DNA from: Oehlia diaphana
Taxonomy: Eukaryota; Glomeromycota; Glomeromycetes; Glomerales; Glomeraceae
Reading direction: 5' to 3'
Length of the DNA stretch: 48,589 nucleotides
Assembly (NCBI GenBank): GCA_003833135.1
Contig: QZLH01000388.1
Coordinates: 11,560-60,148 of the forward strand
Shown one piece after another: positions 9,891-20,719 of this stretch. A model generated the notes under the pieces. It worked only from the letters and a program-made list of their open reading frames with translations. It searched no databases and had not been told where the DNA came from. A program made the position numbers and the translations under genes. Position 1 is the first letter of the stretch; every line of letters starts with the position of its first letter.

Positions 9891-10662
9891 ATTTAAAAAC
9901 ATAAACTATTGTTGCATGTCACTGATTAGACTAAAGCATAGCATACCATCTTCCTGCTTCTAGTCATAGTTAGCCTTCGACGGACAGTAAGGTTAACACT
10001 AGACTGGACTTTTTTTATTCAAATAATTTAAAAAGTGAAAAATGCATTGCTTCACTTTGTTTTAATTCCAATTTTCAATAAGTTCAAATATACAGTAAGT
10101 GGTCAAAAAGTATCTGGCACTTGAAAACCATAGGACTGATTGGCAATTGTTCACTGTTTTTTTCAGTGCACGATGAATTACATCTATTATATAGATAACA
10201 TCCAAAATTATCGCATTTATAATCAAATTTTAAATCAAAAATTTATTCGATTTATAGATTATAAATACTCAATGTAGCTTTTGTATACAAAATAATTAAA
10301 ATATTGCTTCATATGAAGTATAAAATTTTATGGTAATCAACTACAAGTGTTAATTTATTGATGTATCAGATTGATGTACTGTATGGTTGAATTGCTAAAC
10401 TATCTAAAAATACATTGACATATTAAGTATTAACTATTAATATTACTAAGATGATTACATAAAAAAAAAATAAATAAAATTTAATTTAAAATTGATTTGC
10501 AATAAATATAATAAATAATTAATTAAATTTGAAACATATCAAAACATAACCAATTATTCACTGATTTGTAAAGATAGTTAAGTGGTGTAACATCTGACGG
10601 TTGATGTGATGTGTGACAAAAAACTGTGCAGAAAGTTATGAATTCTTGTAATGTTGAATTGT
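9891..10662. other. gene-free AT-rich stretch
   Basis: No gene seen. At 10094-10125 ACAGTAAGTGGTCAAAAAGT resembles the end of a Tc1/mariner element, but no matching right end was found. Confidence 0.5.
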
Positions 10663-10875
10663 TTAGCAGTCAGAGGCACATGCTTTTTCACAATCTAAAT
10701 TAATTTGATCTTGATACATATTGCAGAAGCAATAGCAAGTTTGGCACTTTGGCAGCCCAACACACACAAGGCCGGGCTCGACAATCTGAGGTAAGCCTTC
10801 CACAATTTTTACAGTTGAAACTGCTAAGAAAAAAATGAGAAAGAAGAGAATTTTGAAAGAAGTAGTAGAGAGCAT
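10663..10875 (-). CDS. small secreted cysteine-rich protein (70 residues, 8 Cys)
   Basis: An uninterrupted frame with a classical N-terminal signal peptide: MLSTTSFKIL then a hydrophobic core (FFLIFFLAVS) with likely cleavage near residues 20-28. The mature part has eight cysteines at 38, 44, 47, 49, 51, 62, 66 and 70, four of them packed within C44-C51 (KCQTCYCFC). The even number and small size suggest four disulfides in an extracellular or wall-space peptide. Such proteins are common effector candidates in mycorrhizal fungi; a role here is inference, and I do not recognise a named family. Expression is likely from a TATA box at 10944-10951, about 70 bp upstream. There are no introns, no stops and no frameshift, unlike its neighbours, which argues for selection. 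It stands alone, with over 700 bp of gene-free DNA downstream. Confidence 0.75.
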   Translation of the reverse strand: MLSTTSFKILFFLIFFLAVSTVKIVEGLPQIVEPGLVCVGLPKCQTCYCFCNMYQDQINLDCEKACASDC

Positions 10876-10943
10876 TTTTATAGATGGATTCTGGAGTTGA
10901 AAAAATTGATATACAGTATTTTTGTCAAGTCAAAAAACGAATA

Positions 10944-10951
10944 TATTTATA
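10944..10951 (-). promoter_or_regulatory. TATA box of the secreted cysteine-rich gene
   Basis: TATAAATA on the minus strand, 69-76 bp before the ATG at 10875. Confidence 0.55.
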
Positions 10952-10959
10952 AGAAAAGG

Positions 10960-11504
10960 AATTGTAGATTATTTAGCCGATCTTAATTTATAATATTGAT
11001 TCAACATAAAATTATTCTTTTTAATTATTTATTTACCGTTTTCATTTCTTTTTATCTCTTCCAAACATATTCTTATCTCATGACAGTGCATTATTGCGTA
11101 ATGGTACTCTTGGGACCTTGATATTTGGATTACCGAGCCTAGGTATAGGGGTATACTCTTGGTAGGAAAATCCAATCCAATTGAATCGATTGATCAACCA
11201 AAGATTTACAATGCATGTGAGCTAACGAGATTTACAGTCATATAAATGAAAAATATAATAGATTTCCAAAAATATCGAATTATATTGTTACTACCAGAAT
11301 GTGCACCTTATGGGGCCTTCGTCTTCCACCTGTTATATGCATATCGATATCCTCAAAAAGTTGTGTAAATAAAGGTTTGCATAAATAAGGACTAATGAAA
11401 TAAATAATTGGAAATAGTTATCACGTTTCTTATGTTGGATGGGTACAACATAATAATTAAGCTCCTAGATTCACAATAATTGTACAAAACGGTTGTTTGC
11501 TCAA
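10960..11504. other. gene-free stretch
   Basis: No coding sequence or repeat that I can support. Confidence 0.4.
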
Positions 11505-11740
11505 GACGGCTATCCATACGGAATCAGCCATGTCTCTTGAGCCACCTACGGCTAAAGGGATGTCTTAAAGCACGAACTTCCGCAACGGCCTGTTCGATTA
11601 CAACTTAAACTGCAATTCTTAGGACGGCTATACGTACGGAATCAGCCATGTCTCTCGAGCCCCCTACGGCTAAAGAGATGACCTAGGCCTAAACTCCCCA
11701 TAGGTCTGTTCAGCTGCAGCATTCATAACACTCCTTTATC
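11505..11740 (+). repeat. 118-bp tandem duplication, unusually GC-rich
   Basis: Two head-to-tail units start at 11505 and 11623. The first 60 bp of each are nearly identical (CGGAATCAGCCATGTCTC, CCTACGGCTAAAG); the rest has diverged. G+C is near one half against well under a third around it. In one plus frame both units read DGY-x-YGISHVS followed by a stop or Arg, which may mean a degraded repeat-peptide gene or an RNA gene derivative. I cannot decide which. Confidence 0.7.
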
Positions 11741-11749
11741 ATATAAAAC

Positions 11750-12030
11750 GCTTACTAAATTTTTACGAAGGTAAGTCGCCGACTTTAAAACAAGGGTTCG
11801 GGTCACTGTCGACTTCTGTTAAGCTTCTACACCGAGATATAATTTCATCTGATAATTTTTTAAATCGACAGTGCCATCTTTCCATTCGGTCTTCAAGCGA
11901 TACATTTACGCGGAACCAATTCATCTCCATTCTTCTAGTTCACCCATTTAAGGAAGTCGAGTTCTTTCCATTCGTTTGGTTCCTTCTCCGCGAAGTACTC
12001 TGAAAAATCTAAAATTGTGGCTGTAAGTAT
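11750..12030 (-). pseudogene. coding fragment of unknown family
   Basis: Minus-strand frames after a TTTTTCAG acceptor read YFAEKEPNEWKELDFLKWVN, then TAG, then KNGDELVPRKCIA. In a neighbouring frame RLKTEWKDGTVDLKNYQMKL continues towards 11790. Charged, Trp-containing sequence with moderate G+C is unlike the surrounding DNA and suggests a real gene ancestor. No family is recognised; stops and frame changes make it a pseudogene. It lies directly next to the GC-rich duplication and may share its origin. Confidence 0.35.
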
Positions 12031-12039
12031 GGTTTGAGA

Positions 12040-14050
12040 GAAACACAAATAATATTAAGAAGGAAGAAACATAGTCCTCCTGATGTCTTTTGTGAATAGC
12101 TCTTTAACTATATTCGTCATTTTTTTTTACTTGTTATTACAAGATGAAAACATTTATAAGATCGTGTTGTTAAATAATCGAATGTCGTACAATTACAAAT
12201 ATCTCGTGTCAAAATCCGCGAATCTACAATAATAACGTGTTAAAAATTGATTGGTCTGACTGTCACGCAAAATTATCGATCTTGATAGGTCTGGGGTATG
12301 CATCTTGATATGTTTATATGGTAAAAACATATAGGTCTATCAAGAAGACTGGTCGTACAATATCAAGAAGCATATTTTTGCGACTGTCACGTTTAATGTA
12401 CAACGGCTATTCTTTGAATATAAATAAATATCGATCAGAGCGTATTTCTAACTTTTCGGGTTTTCAATCATGCCACTTAACTAATCTGAGAAACATATTT
12501 TTATCGTTTATTAATTTACGTGAATAGTTTGTATCTGTATTATCGTTATAACAATCAAAAAGTATTTTATAATGAAATGGAATTAAGATCACAGCCTGCC
12601 AATTGCAGTTTTCATTATTTTAATTATTATAATATGCATTTATTTATTTATTATATATTTAATTCAATTAAATAGTCTGCCCTCTATATTAATTAGTAAC
12701 AATAATTTTTGAGTTTAAAAATTATATAATACAATAATACAACAAGTTTTAGAAAGCGGACAAATAAAAATGACATCAATTTGCGAGTTGGTTTTATCTA
12801 AAATAGAAAATCCTAGTTACAAATTTATTTGAGATAACCCCTCCTCTTTACGCCCATCTCAAAATCATTATTATTATTCATAAATAATAAATTGATATAA
12901 TAGATTTTGCGTTCAATTACATCAATGTTACATATTTAGATATTAATTAATTTAACTTTATATTACAGTAGTTTTCTTCTAGTTTATATATTCTTCAGAT
13001 TTTCCCAACTAAAAGCTACTATAAATCTACTTGTAAAACTTATAAGAAAGACGACAATAATCTAGAGAAATGATATTATTGCCATTATTATCGTTATATT
13101 GTAATTCGTTTCATACCGGTTTTTCACCTCAGCCTCAAAATACTTCAACACCATTATTGGGACCAAATCTTTAACTTACTAGCATTTCATTCATTCACTT
13201 TTATAATATGCTTGTGGATAAGTTTGTAAAATTGAAGTATTAGGTTGTTCTTTGTATTGTTAAATATTTGTGGCAATTGTTGATTCATGACGCAGTCTTG
13301 TTAAACTAAAACGGAAATGCGCCTTTAAGTTAACACTGAGAATTTAAAATAAATAGCTGTTTTTAGTCGATAAAATCTATTTATTGTTTGACGTAATTAT
13401 AGAATCATTCATCTCGATTTTGATAATTAATTAGCAGTAACTTATACGCGAAATGTTACTTAATAACCGACCTTCAAATTGAAATTTTGAATAGAAAACG
13501 GGTACAAAGTACATATGTATTGATTTTTAGATCGAAACAATCAACTTTATAAAATGGTCCCACCAGTCAGGCTTCGGTGGGATCAATAATTCTTTAACAT
13601 TAATCAAATTATTTGAACACGTTATTATTGAGAGTTCAACTACGATGTACTTTTACATCGCTTCGTAATGATTTTATAGCTTAAACAAAGAATTAAAACC
13701 AAAGTATTGAGTAGTTATAATAGAATAGGATTGTTTTTGTTGTCGAAAAAATTTTTTAATGTTTATAATTAATTCTACCATTTATAATTCTTATAAATCC
13801 AAAACTTTTAAATGGAAAAATAATTCCCGAATGTAATGGTTTATATGATAAATTGTATTTTACAATTAGAGATATATTTATTTAATAAAAGAATTGAAAC
13901 TAACAGATAAAATTAACAAATATATATATATGTTTAAGATAATAAAAAGGTGAAATGATTAATAATATAAATATATCACTGTAAAGTGCATGCATGCGTT
14001 ATATTTTCCACTTTTTCCTTCTATTCTTCTTGTTCACTTGATACATTACT
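12040..14050. other. long gene-poor region
   Basis: No supportable gene. A 69-codon plus frame at 12318-12527 and a 34-codon frame at 13070-13174 were considered and not accepted. TCCCACC/GGTGGGA around an 11-base loop (about 13558-13582) is a GC-rich hairpin; it does not fit a tRNA. Confidence 0.45.
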
Positions 14051-14304
14051 TTAATAAATTTGTTTTTCCAACGATAAAAATAATTTGGTTGAATAAATGT
14101 TGTCACAATCACACTTTTGATCGCGATACCGTAATTTATTACACGATCCACATCTTCGTCTTTTCTTTTTTTTAATGTTAACAGAACTACAGAAGAATTG
14201 GGTTGATTGTAACAATCACATTTTTGGTTGTAATGGAATTTCGTTTGACATTTTTTACATGTCCTTTTTCTTAGTCGATGATTAATAACAGTTGCTTACG
14301 CCAT
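14051..14304 (-). pseudogene. small protein with two C-x2-C-x9-C-x-C zinc-binding-type repeats, broken
   Basis: From ATG 14304 the frame reads MA, TAA (fits CAA), then ATVINHRLRKR and the first repeat CKKCQTKFHYNQKCDC. After a linker, a one-base slip in an A8 run moves the frame, and the second repeat CGSCNKLRYRDQKCDC follows, each preceded by a basic cluster. The tail ends EKQIY and stop at 14051. Spacing of the four Cys is identical in both repeats. Such small Cys clusters often bind zinc, but this pattern matches no named finger that I know. About 84 residues in the ancestral form. The stop at codon 3 and the slip make it non-coding unless a downstream start is used. Confidence 0.55.
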
Positions 14305-14500
14305 TTTTGATTTTTATTTCAGACAGAAAAAAAAAAGTGATATTTTTGAAAGTATTTTTTATTCATAATACTGTATTTATACATTTTTGAGTCGTACAAA
14401 TCTCGGAATAACAATGACAAATTAGGACATCCTAAAATAATATCGGTTATAATCTTGTTGGATTCATAAATTTAATTAACGTTATTAACGTTTCATCTCA

Positions 14501-15060
14501 TCAGTGTAATAAGAAAATAACAAAAACCAATAATTCAAAATAGTTTAAATTAAGGCTAATATACTGCAAGATGTTTTTTAAAATTAATAAACTTGGGGCT
14601 GCATTATTACCAAAAAAATTCAATATAAAAACTATCTTGGTTACAGAAATCACATATATAATGTTCATGTGATTTAGATTTAGGTTTTTTACATTTAACA
14701 TTATAATGTTGCATTACTTTTTCTTTAACATTATTTATGCATTCATTTCCACGGAATGATTTTTTACGTATCATTTTCTGGAAATTATCTAATTTTTCAT
14801 CATAGATTAAATAATTTTTGCAAATATAACAATTCTCTAAATTAAATTTGTTTCTGCCTTTCACTGTTACTTCATCTTTACTAATATTACTATGGTCACT
14901 TTTAAAAATGAAAGCGGGTCCCATAAAATCTACACCAAAATTTTCCATCATGAATTTATTTGGTAAATTTGAAGATTTGACGTACAGCGCATTAAGATTT
15001 TTTTTTAAACTGGCTGATTGAAGTTTGGATCCTATCTTCCATCAGTTAGCGGTGTAATTT
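14501..15060 (-). CDS. hypothetical Cys-containing protein, 114 residues or more
   Basis: Unknown family. An open minus frame from ATG 14951 to about 14607 reads MMENFGVDFMGPAFIFKS and contains CYICKNYLIYDEKLDNFQKM, KSFRGNECINNVKEKVMQHY and the C-terminal YICDFCNQDSFY. The two Cx2C pairs with nearby His could form a zinc site. The frame stays open upstream of the ATG (SASLKKNLNALYVKSSNLPN) to a TGA near 15045, so the true protein may be longer or spliced. A second frame (14501-14701) overlaps its end and is regarded as a shadow. It lies 200 bp upstream of, and in the same direction as, the zinc-type pseudogene at 14051-14304, but shows no similarity to it. Confidence 0.45.
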
Positions 15061-16160
15061 CTATATTTATCAATTGTTGGTTATTTGCAACATATATAGC
15101 GGGAACTTTTATCATTATGATTGATTTCGAATATTTTGAATCAAATTTGTTTGGCAGTATTTATACATATTGATATATACGTATATATAATACATATAAT
15201 ACAAGTATTATAGGCAAAGATAATATTGTTGTTACTGATATAAAATACATTTATTTGATAAAATAATACAATTTGCGCCGTGATGGAGTAAATACGAACG
15301 TATAGTAGATATTAATGAACATATATACTGTACCTATTTCACATATTCATGTCATTGGATAATTGTGCTATGAATTTAGTTTAAAATAAATCATCTGATT
15401 ATCATATGTTTTTTAGTAAACTATTATCCTGTCACGGGTATGAAAATCTCCTGTCCCGCAAGCAAATATTACAGCGTGAAATATAATTATTATAAATTAA
15501 CATGGTTACATTCACTAATTCATGATTAGCGAAATTGTTGTAAAAATGATTTTCTATCTGTTAGGAAGTGTTGACGTTCCGTTCAAAAGGCGCAAAGATA
15601 TATTTGGCACTCTTACAAAGAATTGCAGCATAATAAATAGCAATCACAAACTTTATTATTAGTAATAAATAACAAAACATTTGATTTTTATTTTTTAATC
15701 TTTATAGTATAAAAAGAAATATAAAGCATAAAATATAAAAAATAAATAATAGTTTTATATGAATCGTTCTTTTGTTAAAGAAATTAAATTCTTAAACGAA
15801 AATTTTAATTATATAATTAAGTATAAAATTTCATGTATCAGAATTTAATGTGTGACAGACAAGGAATGTATTTAATTTCCATACTCATTACTTGTGTTGG
15901 TATTGTTACAAATTTAGGCTATACTCTGATAGTAATGCTAAATATAGAAGAAAAAAGATAAATTTTCTTTGATTTTTACCATAACAATACGCATTATGTC
16001 AAAAAAAAATATTATTAATTTGAATTAATTCTATTTTTATATTAAAAGTTAAATAATGCAATAATTTAAATACTATGAAAAACGCTAAATACATAATAAA
16101 ATTGCAAAGTAAGTTATAATGTTAAGGATATTTTGTCCTTTTGGTTAATTATATCACTCT
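15061..16160. other. gene-free AT-rich stretch
   Basis: No gene or RNA recognised; only very AT-rich sequence. Confidence 0.5.
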
Positions 16161-16161
16161 C

Positions 16162-16275
16162 GAATTTTATTGGGAGAAACCTTTATTACGAAAGATCATG
16201 CACTTGAATTTTATTGGCAACAACGAAAAGATCACGCGCCTGAATTTTATTGGGAGAAATTTTACTACGTACAGA
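16162..16275 (+). repeat. three-copy minisatellite
   Basis: GAATTTTATTGG starts at 16162, 16206 and 16242. Copies 1 and 3 continue GAGAAA and a TTTA(T/C)TACG stretch; copies 1 and 2 continue AAAGATCA(T/C)GC. Period 44 and 36 bp. Confidence 0.7.
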
Positions 16276-16429
16276 CAACACTTGAATTATAGGGGAAACT
16301 AAAATTCTCAATATGTTATATAAAATTTCTAAATATTGTTTTACTGATATAATAATAGCATACCTGGAGACATGACGTAAAAAATAAATGCAAGTCAAAG
16401 TCAGAGAAAAAAATATGAATATATATGCG

Positions 16430-16640
16430 GATCTTACATCACACAGCTCCTTTTCGATAACGACTACTGCGTATTCAGGTGATCAGGTTCGGGTTGTTTG
16501 TCGAGCCACATGCATGTACTCCTGTACGACAACTGAATTTCTCACATAAACCCCATTTTTTTCGCAAATAAAATTCTTGACTTCACACACTGCATTTTGC
16601 ACCAATAGCATTTCGCAAAAATCAGTATAAAAGCAAGAAA
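16430..16640 (-). pseudogene. coding fragment of unknown family
   Basis: A minus frame without ATG at its head reads CEMLLVQNAVCEVKNFICEK, then NGVYVRNSVVVQEYMHVARQ, a TGA (fits CGA) and SPEYAVVVIEKELCDVRS. The mix of Val, Glu and Cys and the higher G+C point to a gene remnant. No motif is recognised. It lies 70 bp before the start of the hAT remnant, on the other strand. Confidence 0.35.
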
Positions 16641-16709
16641 ATATCTTATTTTTGCTTTAATTATTTATATAACATTATATGATACTCACTTTTTTTATAA
16701 TTTAGATAT

Positions 16710-17785
16710 TAGACGAAATACCAGAAAAGTTTACAAAACTTATTTCAAAAGTCGATCATTTTTTATTGGTGTGGACCAGTAAAATCCGATGTTAAATCAA
16801 AACAACATCACTTTCTGACTGTTTGGTCGAATTAATTAAACTTTCAAATCATTACCACCTGTTTCTGATTATGATTTTAAACATAAATGCATTTTAAAAA
16901 CTTTTTAATAAACAATTTGACATTAATCTTTATCTTTTAGCATATTTACTCCATCCGAATTATAGAGGTAAATATTTATTATTAATTAAATAAATTAAAT
17001 AACAATCTTTTTTATAATTTTTAATAATTTTAGGAAAAGCTACTGTTTTCCGCGACATTTATCTTTTGGCCATGAAAATTTTGACGGTGGTGAAACTTCT
17101 GCTGCTAAATTGATTTCTCAAATTCGTTCTTTTTACTTAGAGATATTGAATTTGATTATCCGTTTAGCAATAATGATGATGTTATTACCTGATGGCGAAT
17201 GTGCAATCCTGTCCCTGAAGAGGAAAATCATATACAAAAATTAGCACTGAAAATTCTATCTATCACGCCTCATAACGCAGGATGCGAAAGAGTCTTCTCT
17301 ATATTGGGATGGTTTACCAATAAAAGACGAACTAAGTAAGTTTTTAAATATCATTTTATCTAATTGAGATTCAATTATTACTTTTTTTTTAATATTTTAT
17401 ATACAAACAGATTAAAAGTTGAAAAATTGGAAGCTATAGCTAAACTCTATACATTATATTACGAATGCTCAAAAAGAATTAAAATATGCTTATAAGGGAT
17501 TATCAGAAGATTCTTTTTAGTCATCTGTACAAGAAGCTTTATCTAATGCTAAAGCAAAGGATGATGATTTTTCCGATAGTGATGACGACGATAATGAGAA
17601 TAATGATATTAGATATTAGAAGTATAGAAATTGAAAGATGGGCCAATATAGATGATTCCGAATTGAATAGATTATTTAATGTAAATGTAAGTGTCGTCAT
17701 TGAACCTCATCCCATTACTATTAATCATAGTTCAAATACGTTTGATATTGAAACCACTCTTGATAGTGTATTGGGTACTACCTAA
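16710..17785 (+). pseudogene. hAT-family transposase, C-terminal half, degraded
   Basis: Plus-strand pieces in order: KQFDINLYLLAYLLHPNYRG (about 16910-16968), a typical block of Ac-like hAT transposases; an intron of about 70 bp; a degenerated middle; then KILSITPHNAGCERVFSILG and WFTNKRRTK, the hAT C-terminal dimerisation domain. A GTAAGT donor at about 17336 and an acceptor at 17411 join in phase to LKVEKLEAIAKLYTLYYEC. An acidic tail follows (DDDFSDSDDDDNENND), and the last stretch, ending LDSVLGTT and stop at 17785, has the look of a normal C-terminus. Stops and frame changes occur throughout; the N-terminal BED finger and catalytic residues are not seen. The product would have acted on hAT ends in the nucleus. 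Confidence 0.75.
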
Positions 17786-18087
17786 GAGATAAAATTTAGA
17801 ACAATAAATAATAAAGAATCACACTTTTTCACTTTTTCAAAAAAATGTAACTTTCGTATAAATTTAATAAATAAATTATTACATTTAACTACCAGAAGAG
17901 ATCCTTCTGGATTCGAGTTAGTGGATCAAGAGTGTGTACTCTTTACTATCAGTCATTAATTCTTGCAATTGCAAAATTAGAAATACAATATTAATTTATT
18001 TTCGTAATAATACATGTATTCTTTAATATTTCATTTTATGCATTTGTAAAAATAAAATTCTGGGGACAAAAGAAAATCATGTGTTAA

Positions 18088-18105
18088 TCAAATAATTCAG
18101 CCCTG
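18088..18105 (-). repeat. possible right end of the hAT element
   Basis: AATAATTCAGCCCTG ends at 18105. hAT termini often read CAGGG on the opposite strand, as here, and this lies 320 bp after the transposase stop. The left partner was not found, so this is tentative. Confidence 0.3.
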
Positions 18106-18290
18106 ATTTATATTATCCTTAAAATATTTAATAATGATTAAGTGGCTCATCTTATTAGGATGACATGATATAATTTCACGACTATAGATAATACTCCCGT
18201 TTCTGAAATTTGTTCCTTTTTTTTAAAAAAAAAAAATTTTTAAAAAAAGTAAAAAAAGAAATTTCATCAATTAAAAGATACAACAACACA

Positions 18291-18317
18291 AACGCCGGAA
18301 CTAATGATTCCGGCGTT
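18291..18317. repeat. GC-rich perfect hairpin
   Basis: AACGCCGGAA and TTCCGGCGTT pair perfectly around a 7-base loop and are followed by a T-run. It is strikingly GC-rich for this DNA. Confidence 0.75.
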
Positions 18318-18384
18318 TTTACATGTAAAATCGAAGAAGTAGGAACCAAATTTACTAAACTTCACTGGCCGCTGCACTGATCGC

Positions 18385-19255
18385 CACCGAATAATACCTC
18401 GCCACAAGAACCCCTCAAAGAGGATTACAGACTAGAAGAAAATAATGTGAAATTCTATCAAGTAGAGAATAATGGTTTTGCAGTACCTAGTAGTTCATGT
18501 TTCGTACCTTTAGATAAAAGTCATAATGTTCCAAGTGTATGGTTGCTAGAATCTTCTTGTTATTTTCTTTCGCCGGGTACTGTCCTTCCTGACGTCTTTC
18601 TATCGTCTACACCAAGAAAATGAAGACTAGGTATCCTTTGGGCTTACAACATCAATATGCATGACACTTCAATATCTTTTCCACCAGAAACATGGCGTTT
18701 CCTGAGTATTCAAACCTTATAAAGGCTTAAATTGGACGCCTTGTAACATTAAGACAAGTGCATACCTGGATAAACTGGTATCCAAACCGACGATCCAAAC
18801 CGATGATACCAAAAATTTGAAAACCATTGAAATTCTGGGCTTATGTTTCCTTGTAACCTTATTGTATGAAGAGGCAAACAATTCCATGGACCGTCTTCAG
18901 ACAAATGAAATTCATAAATAGATTTCTTTGGATAAACATACTTTCCAAGATCTACTCCGTGATGAGGATCGTTCATTACATATTTTCGATACTCATCCAA
19001 TTAAAACCAGAATCAGTGACTTATTGTGCTGATATTTTAGGCGTATTAGAAGATAGGTTTGTAAGGTCTGGTCAATATACATTACAATAGATACTTTCAT
19101 AGTTGTTTACATTACTCTTTAATTTTTCTCAGGTGATAGATATAAATGATGACGGAAAATTCACTCTTACGATCAATGGCAAAGAAAAACAAGAGAAGAA
19201 TATTACCGAGATTGTTTCATTTGAAAGATGGATCATTAATGAGGATGTAGGTTAG
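18385..19255 (+). pseudogene. mixed coding debris, at least two plus-strand pieces
   Basis: The first piece (18385-18623) is an 80-codon open frame without start: EDYRLEENNVKFYQVENNGF, FVPLDKSHNVPSVWLLESS. The second (about 19010-19255) reads TYCADILGVLEDRFVRSGQY and, after a probable intron ending TTTTTCTCAG, VIDINDDGKFTLTINGKEK then ITEIVSFERWIINEDVG and stop. Between them a minus frame (18749-19000) with five Trp (PWNCLPLHTIRLQGN) also looks coding-like and could be an inverted insertion. I cannot assign a family. Direction and spacing would allow the plus pieces to be 5' exons of the kinase-like pseudogene at 20.7 kb, but nothing proves it. Confidence 0.35.
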
Positions 19256-20719
19256 CACACCCGGCAAAAGCCCCTACGAATCATTTTGTATTAAATATAG
19301 TAGTGGAGAGTACCAAAAACTTTCTACACTTAAATGTTAGTATATTGTTTGATTAATAATGAGAGAGTCCTGCTTGATGCAAACTATTTGCTCGCGTTTT
19401 AAATTTGAACGTTTATTTCTGTGGACCACTGAAAGTAGCTCTTCTGGTCCAATAAATATTTTATATTTTAATAATATTATAATAGATTTATACAATTAAT
19501 GTGATGTTACAAATTTTAGTGAAAAAAGTAAAAATAAAAAGAAACCTGATAAAAAAATAATATCTATTTTTTGAAAAAAAAATGAGTAATAATAATTATG
19601 TATTATATACTGTATGAAAAGAAAACGAGAAAAAAAAGAAAAATTTTTTTTTTGTTTGTATTAAAACGATCCATAAAGAAAAAGGGATTTTATAAAAATT
19701 AATCTTAGAAATTAAGAATTACAACTTTTCAATAATTTAAAAAAAGGAACTCTTAAATAGTATTATATAACACATATATATATTATATATATCCCGCGTT
19801 TTTTAATCGGTTATATTTCCAATCGGAAAATTTGTTAGTGGATGTAGATGTTGGTACTTAAGGTATGTCGGTAGGAGCTGCCAAAGCATCCAGAGCTCGT
19901 GGTACTCGATGTATTATGTTTAGAGGAGGCTTAGATCGATGAATTATTGATTTCATCAATGGATGAAGGAATGATTCTATTGATTATGAATTTACTAGTA
20001 ATTTACTTTTATCAATAAAATCTTCTTCATAATTCTTATTAGTTTCAAAAAATAAAATTTGAATCATTCTGATTATAATAATTAATAAATAGATATTACT
20101 GATGGGGAATGATTGGAATAAAATGCCATTTCCACCAATCAATGAGGGCCCTCCACATCAAATAAAAGTGGTATAGTTCTGTGCATTAATTATAATAAGC
20201 TTTATATTTAACTTTCTATAAATTCATTTTTATGTTATTTTAATCCACTTTATAAACTTTATTTAAAATTTCATTTTACACCATTTCTTTTACTCTTGTT
20301 GTCTATATGCTTATAAAATCTGCATTCTATTTGGCTGAACGATAACCAATTATAAATCCCAATTCAAAGATAAGATCAACGGTTTTATCAACCCATTGTT
20401 TTTAGCAAAATTCGGTTAGTCGGTATAAGTAGCACGTGATAGTAAGACGAAAAGTATTATGAAAATCAAGAAAAAAAACCCATTTTGCGTATACTACACT
20501 ATTGTAGTATATACAGTAAGTATATTACGGTATCTGGTATATATAATCTCACTCATATACCCATGTCACGATTGTCACGTTGGGGTGCGCTGTTAACTAT
20601 GTCGCCTAAGATTTTTATATAGTTAACATTTAATATTTAGAGTCAATTTGATAGACGAAATTTTCATAATAAATTATTATAAAAACGGCACATTTTTTTT
20701 TTTGAATATGAAATAAAGG
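19256..20719. other. gene-poor stretch with one short coding-like fragment
   Basis: Only 19860-19939 looks coding-like (plus: MSVGAAKASRARGTRCIMFR then GGLDR and stop). The rest is AT-rich without gene or repeat that I can support. Confidence 0.35.

Noticed and set aside
10094..10125. Tc1/mariner-like end (CAGTAAGTGGTCAAAAAG)
   Set aside because: No second end or TA-bounded partner found; only a possible solo relic.
11800..11815. GGTTCGGGTC resembling a tRNA B-box
   Set aside because: No paired T-stem, no A-box at the right distance and no acceptor stem. I found no tRNA or rRNA in the window.
12318..12527. 69-codon plus frame
   Set aside because: No motif, promoter or splice support, and a composition expected by chance.
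13070..13174. 34-codon frame with a signal-like start (MILLPLLSLYC)
   Set aside because: Too short and without promoter or conserved Cys; chance is likely, though an exon cannot be excluded.
16186..16398. 70-codon minus frame
   Set aside because: Its repeated peptide comes from the minisatellite at 16162-16275.
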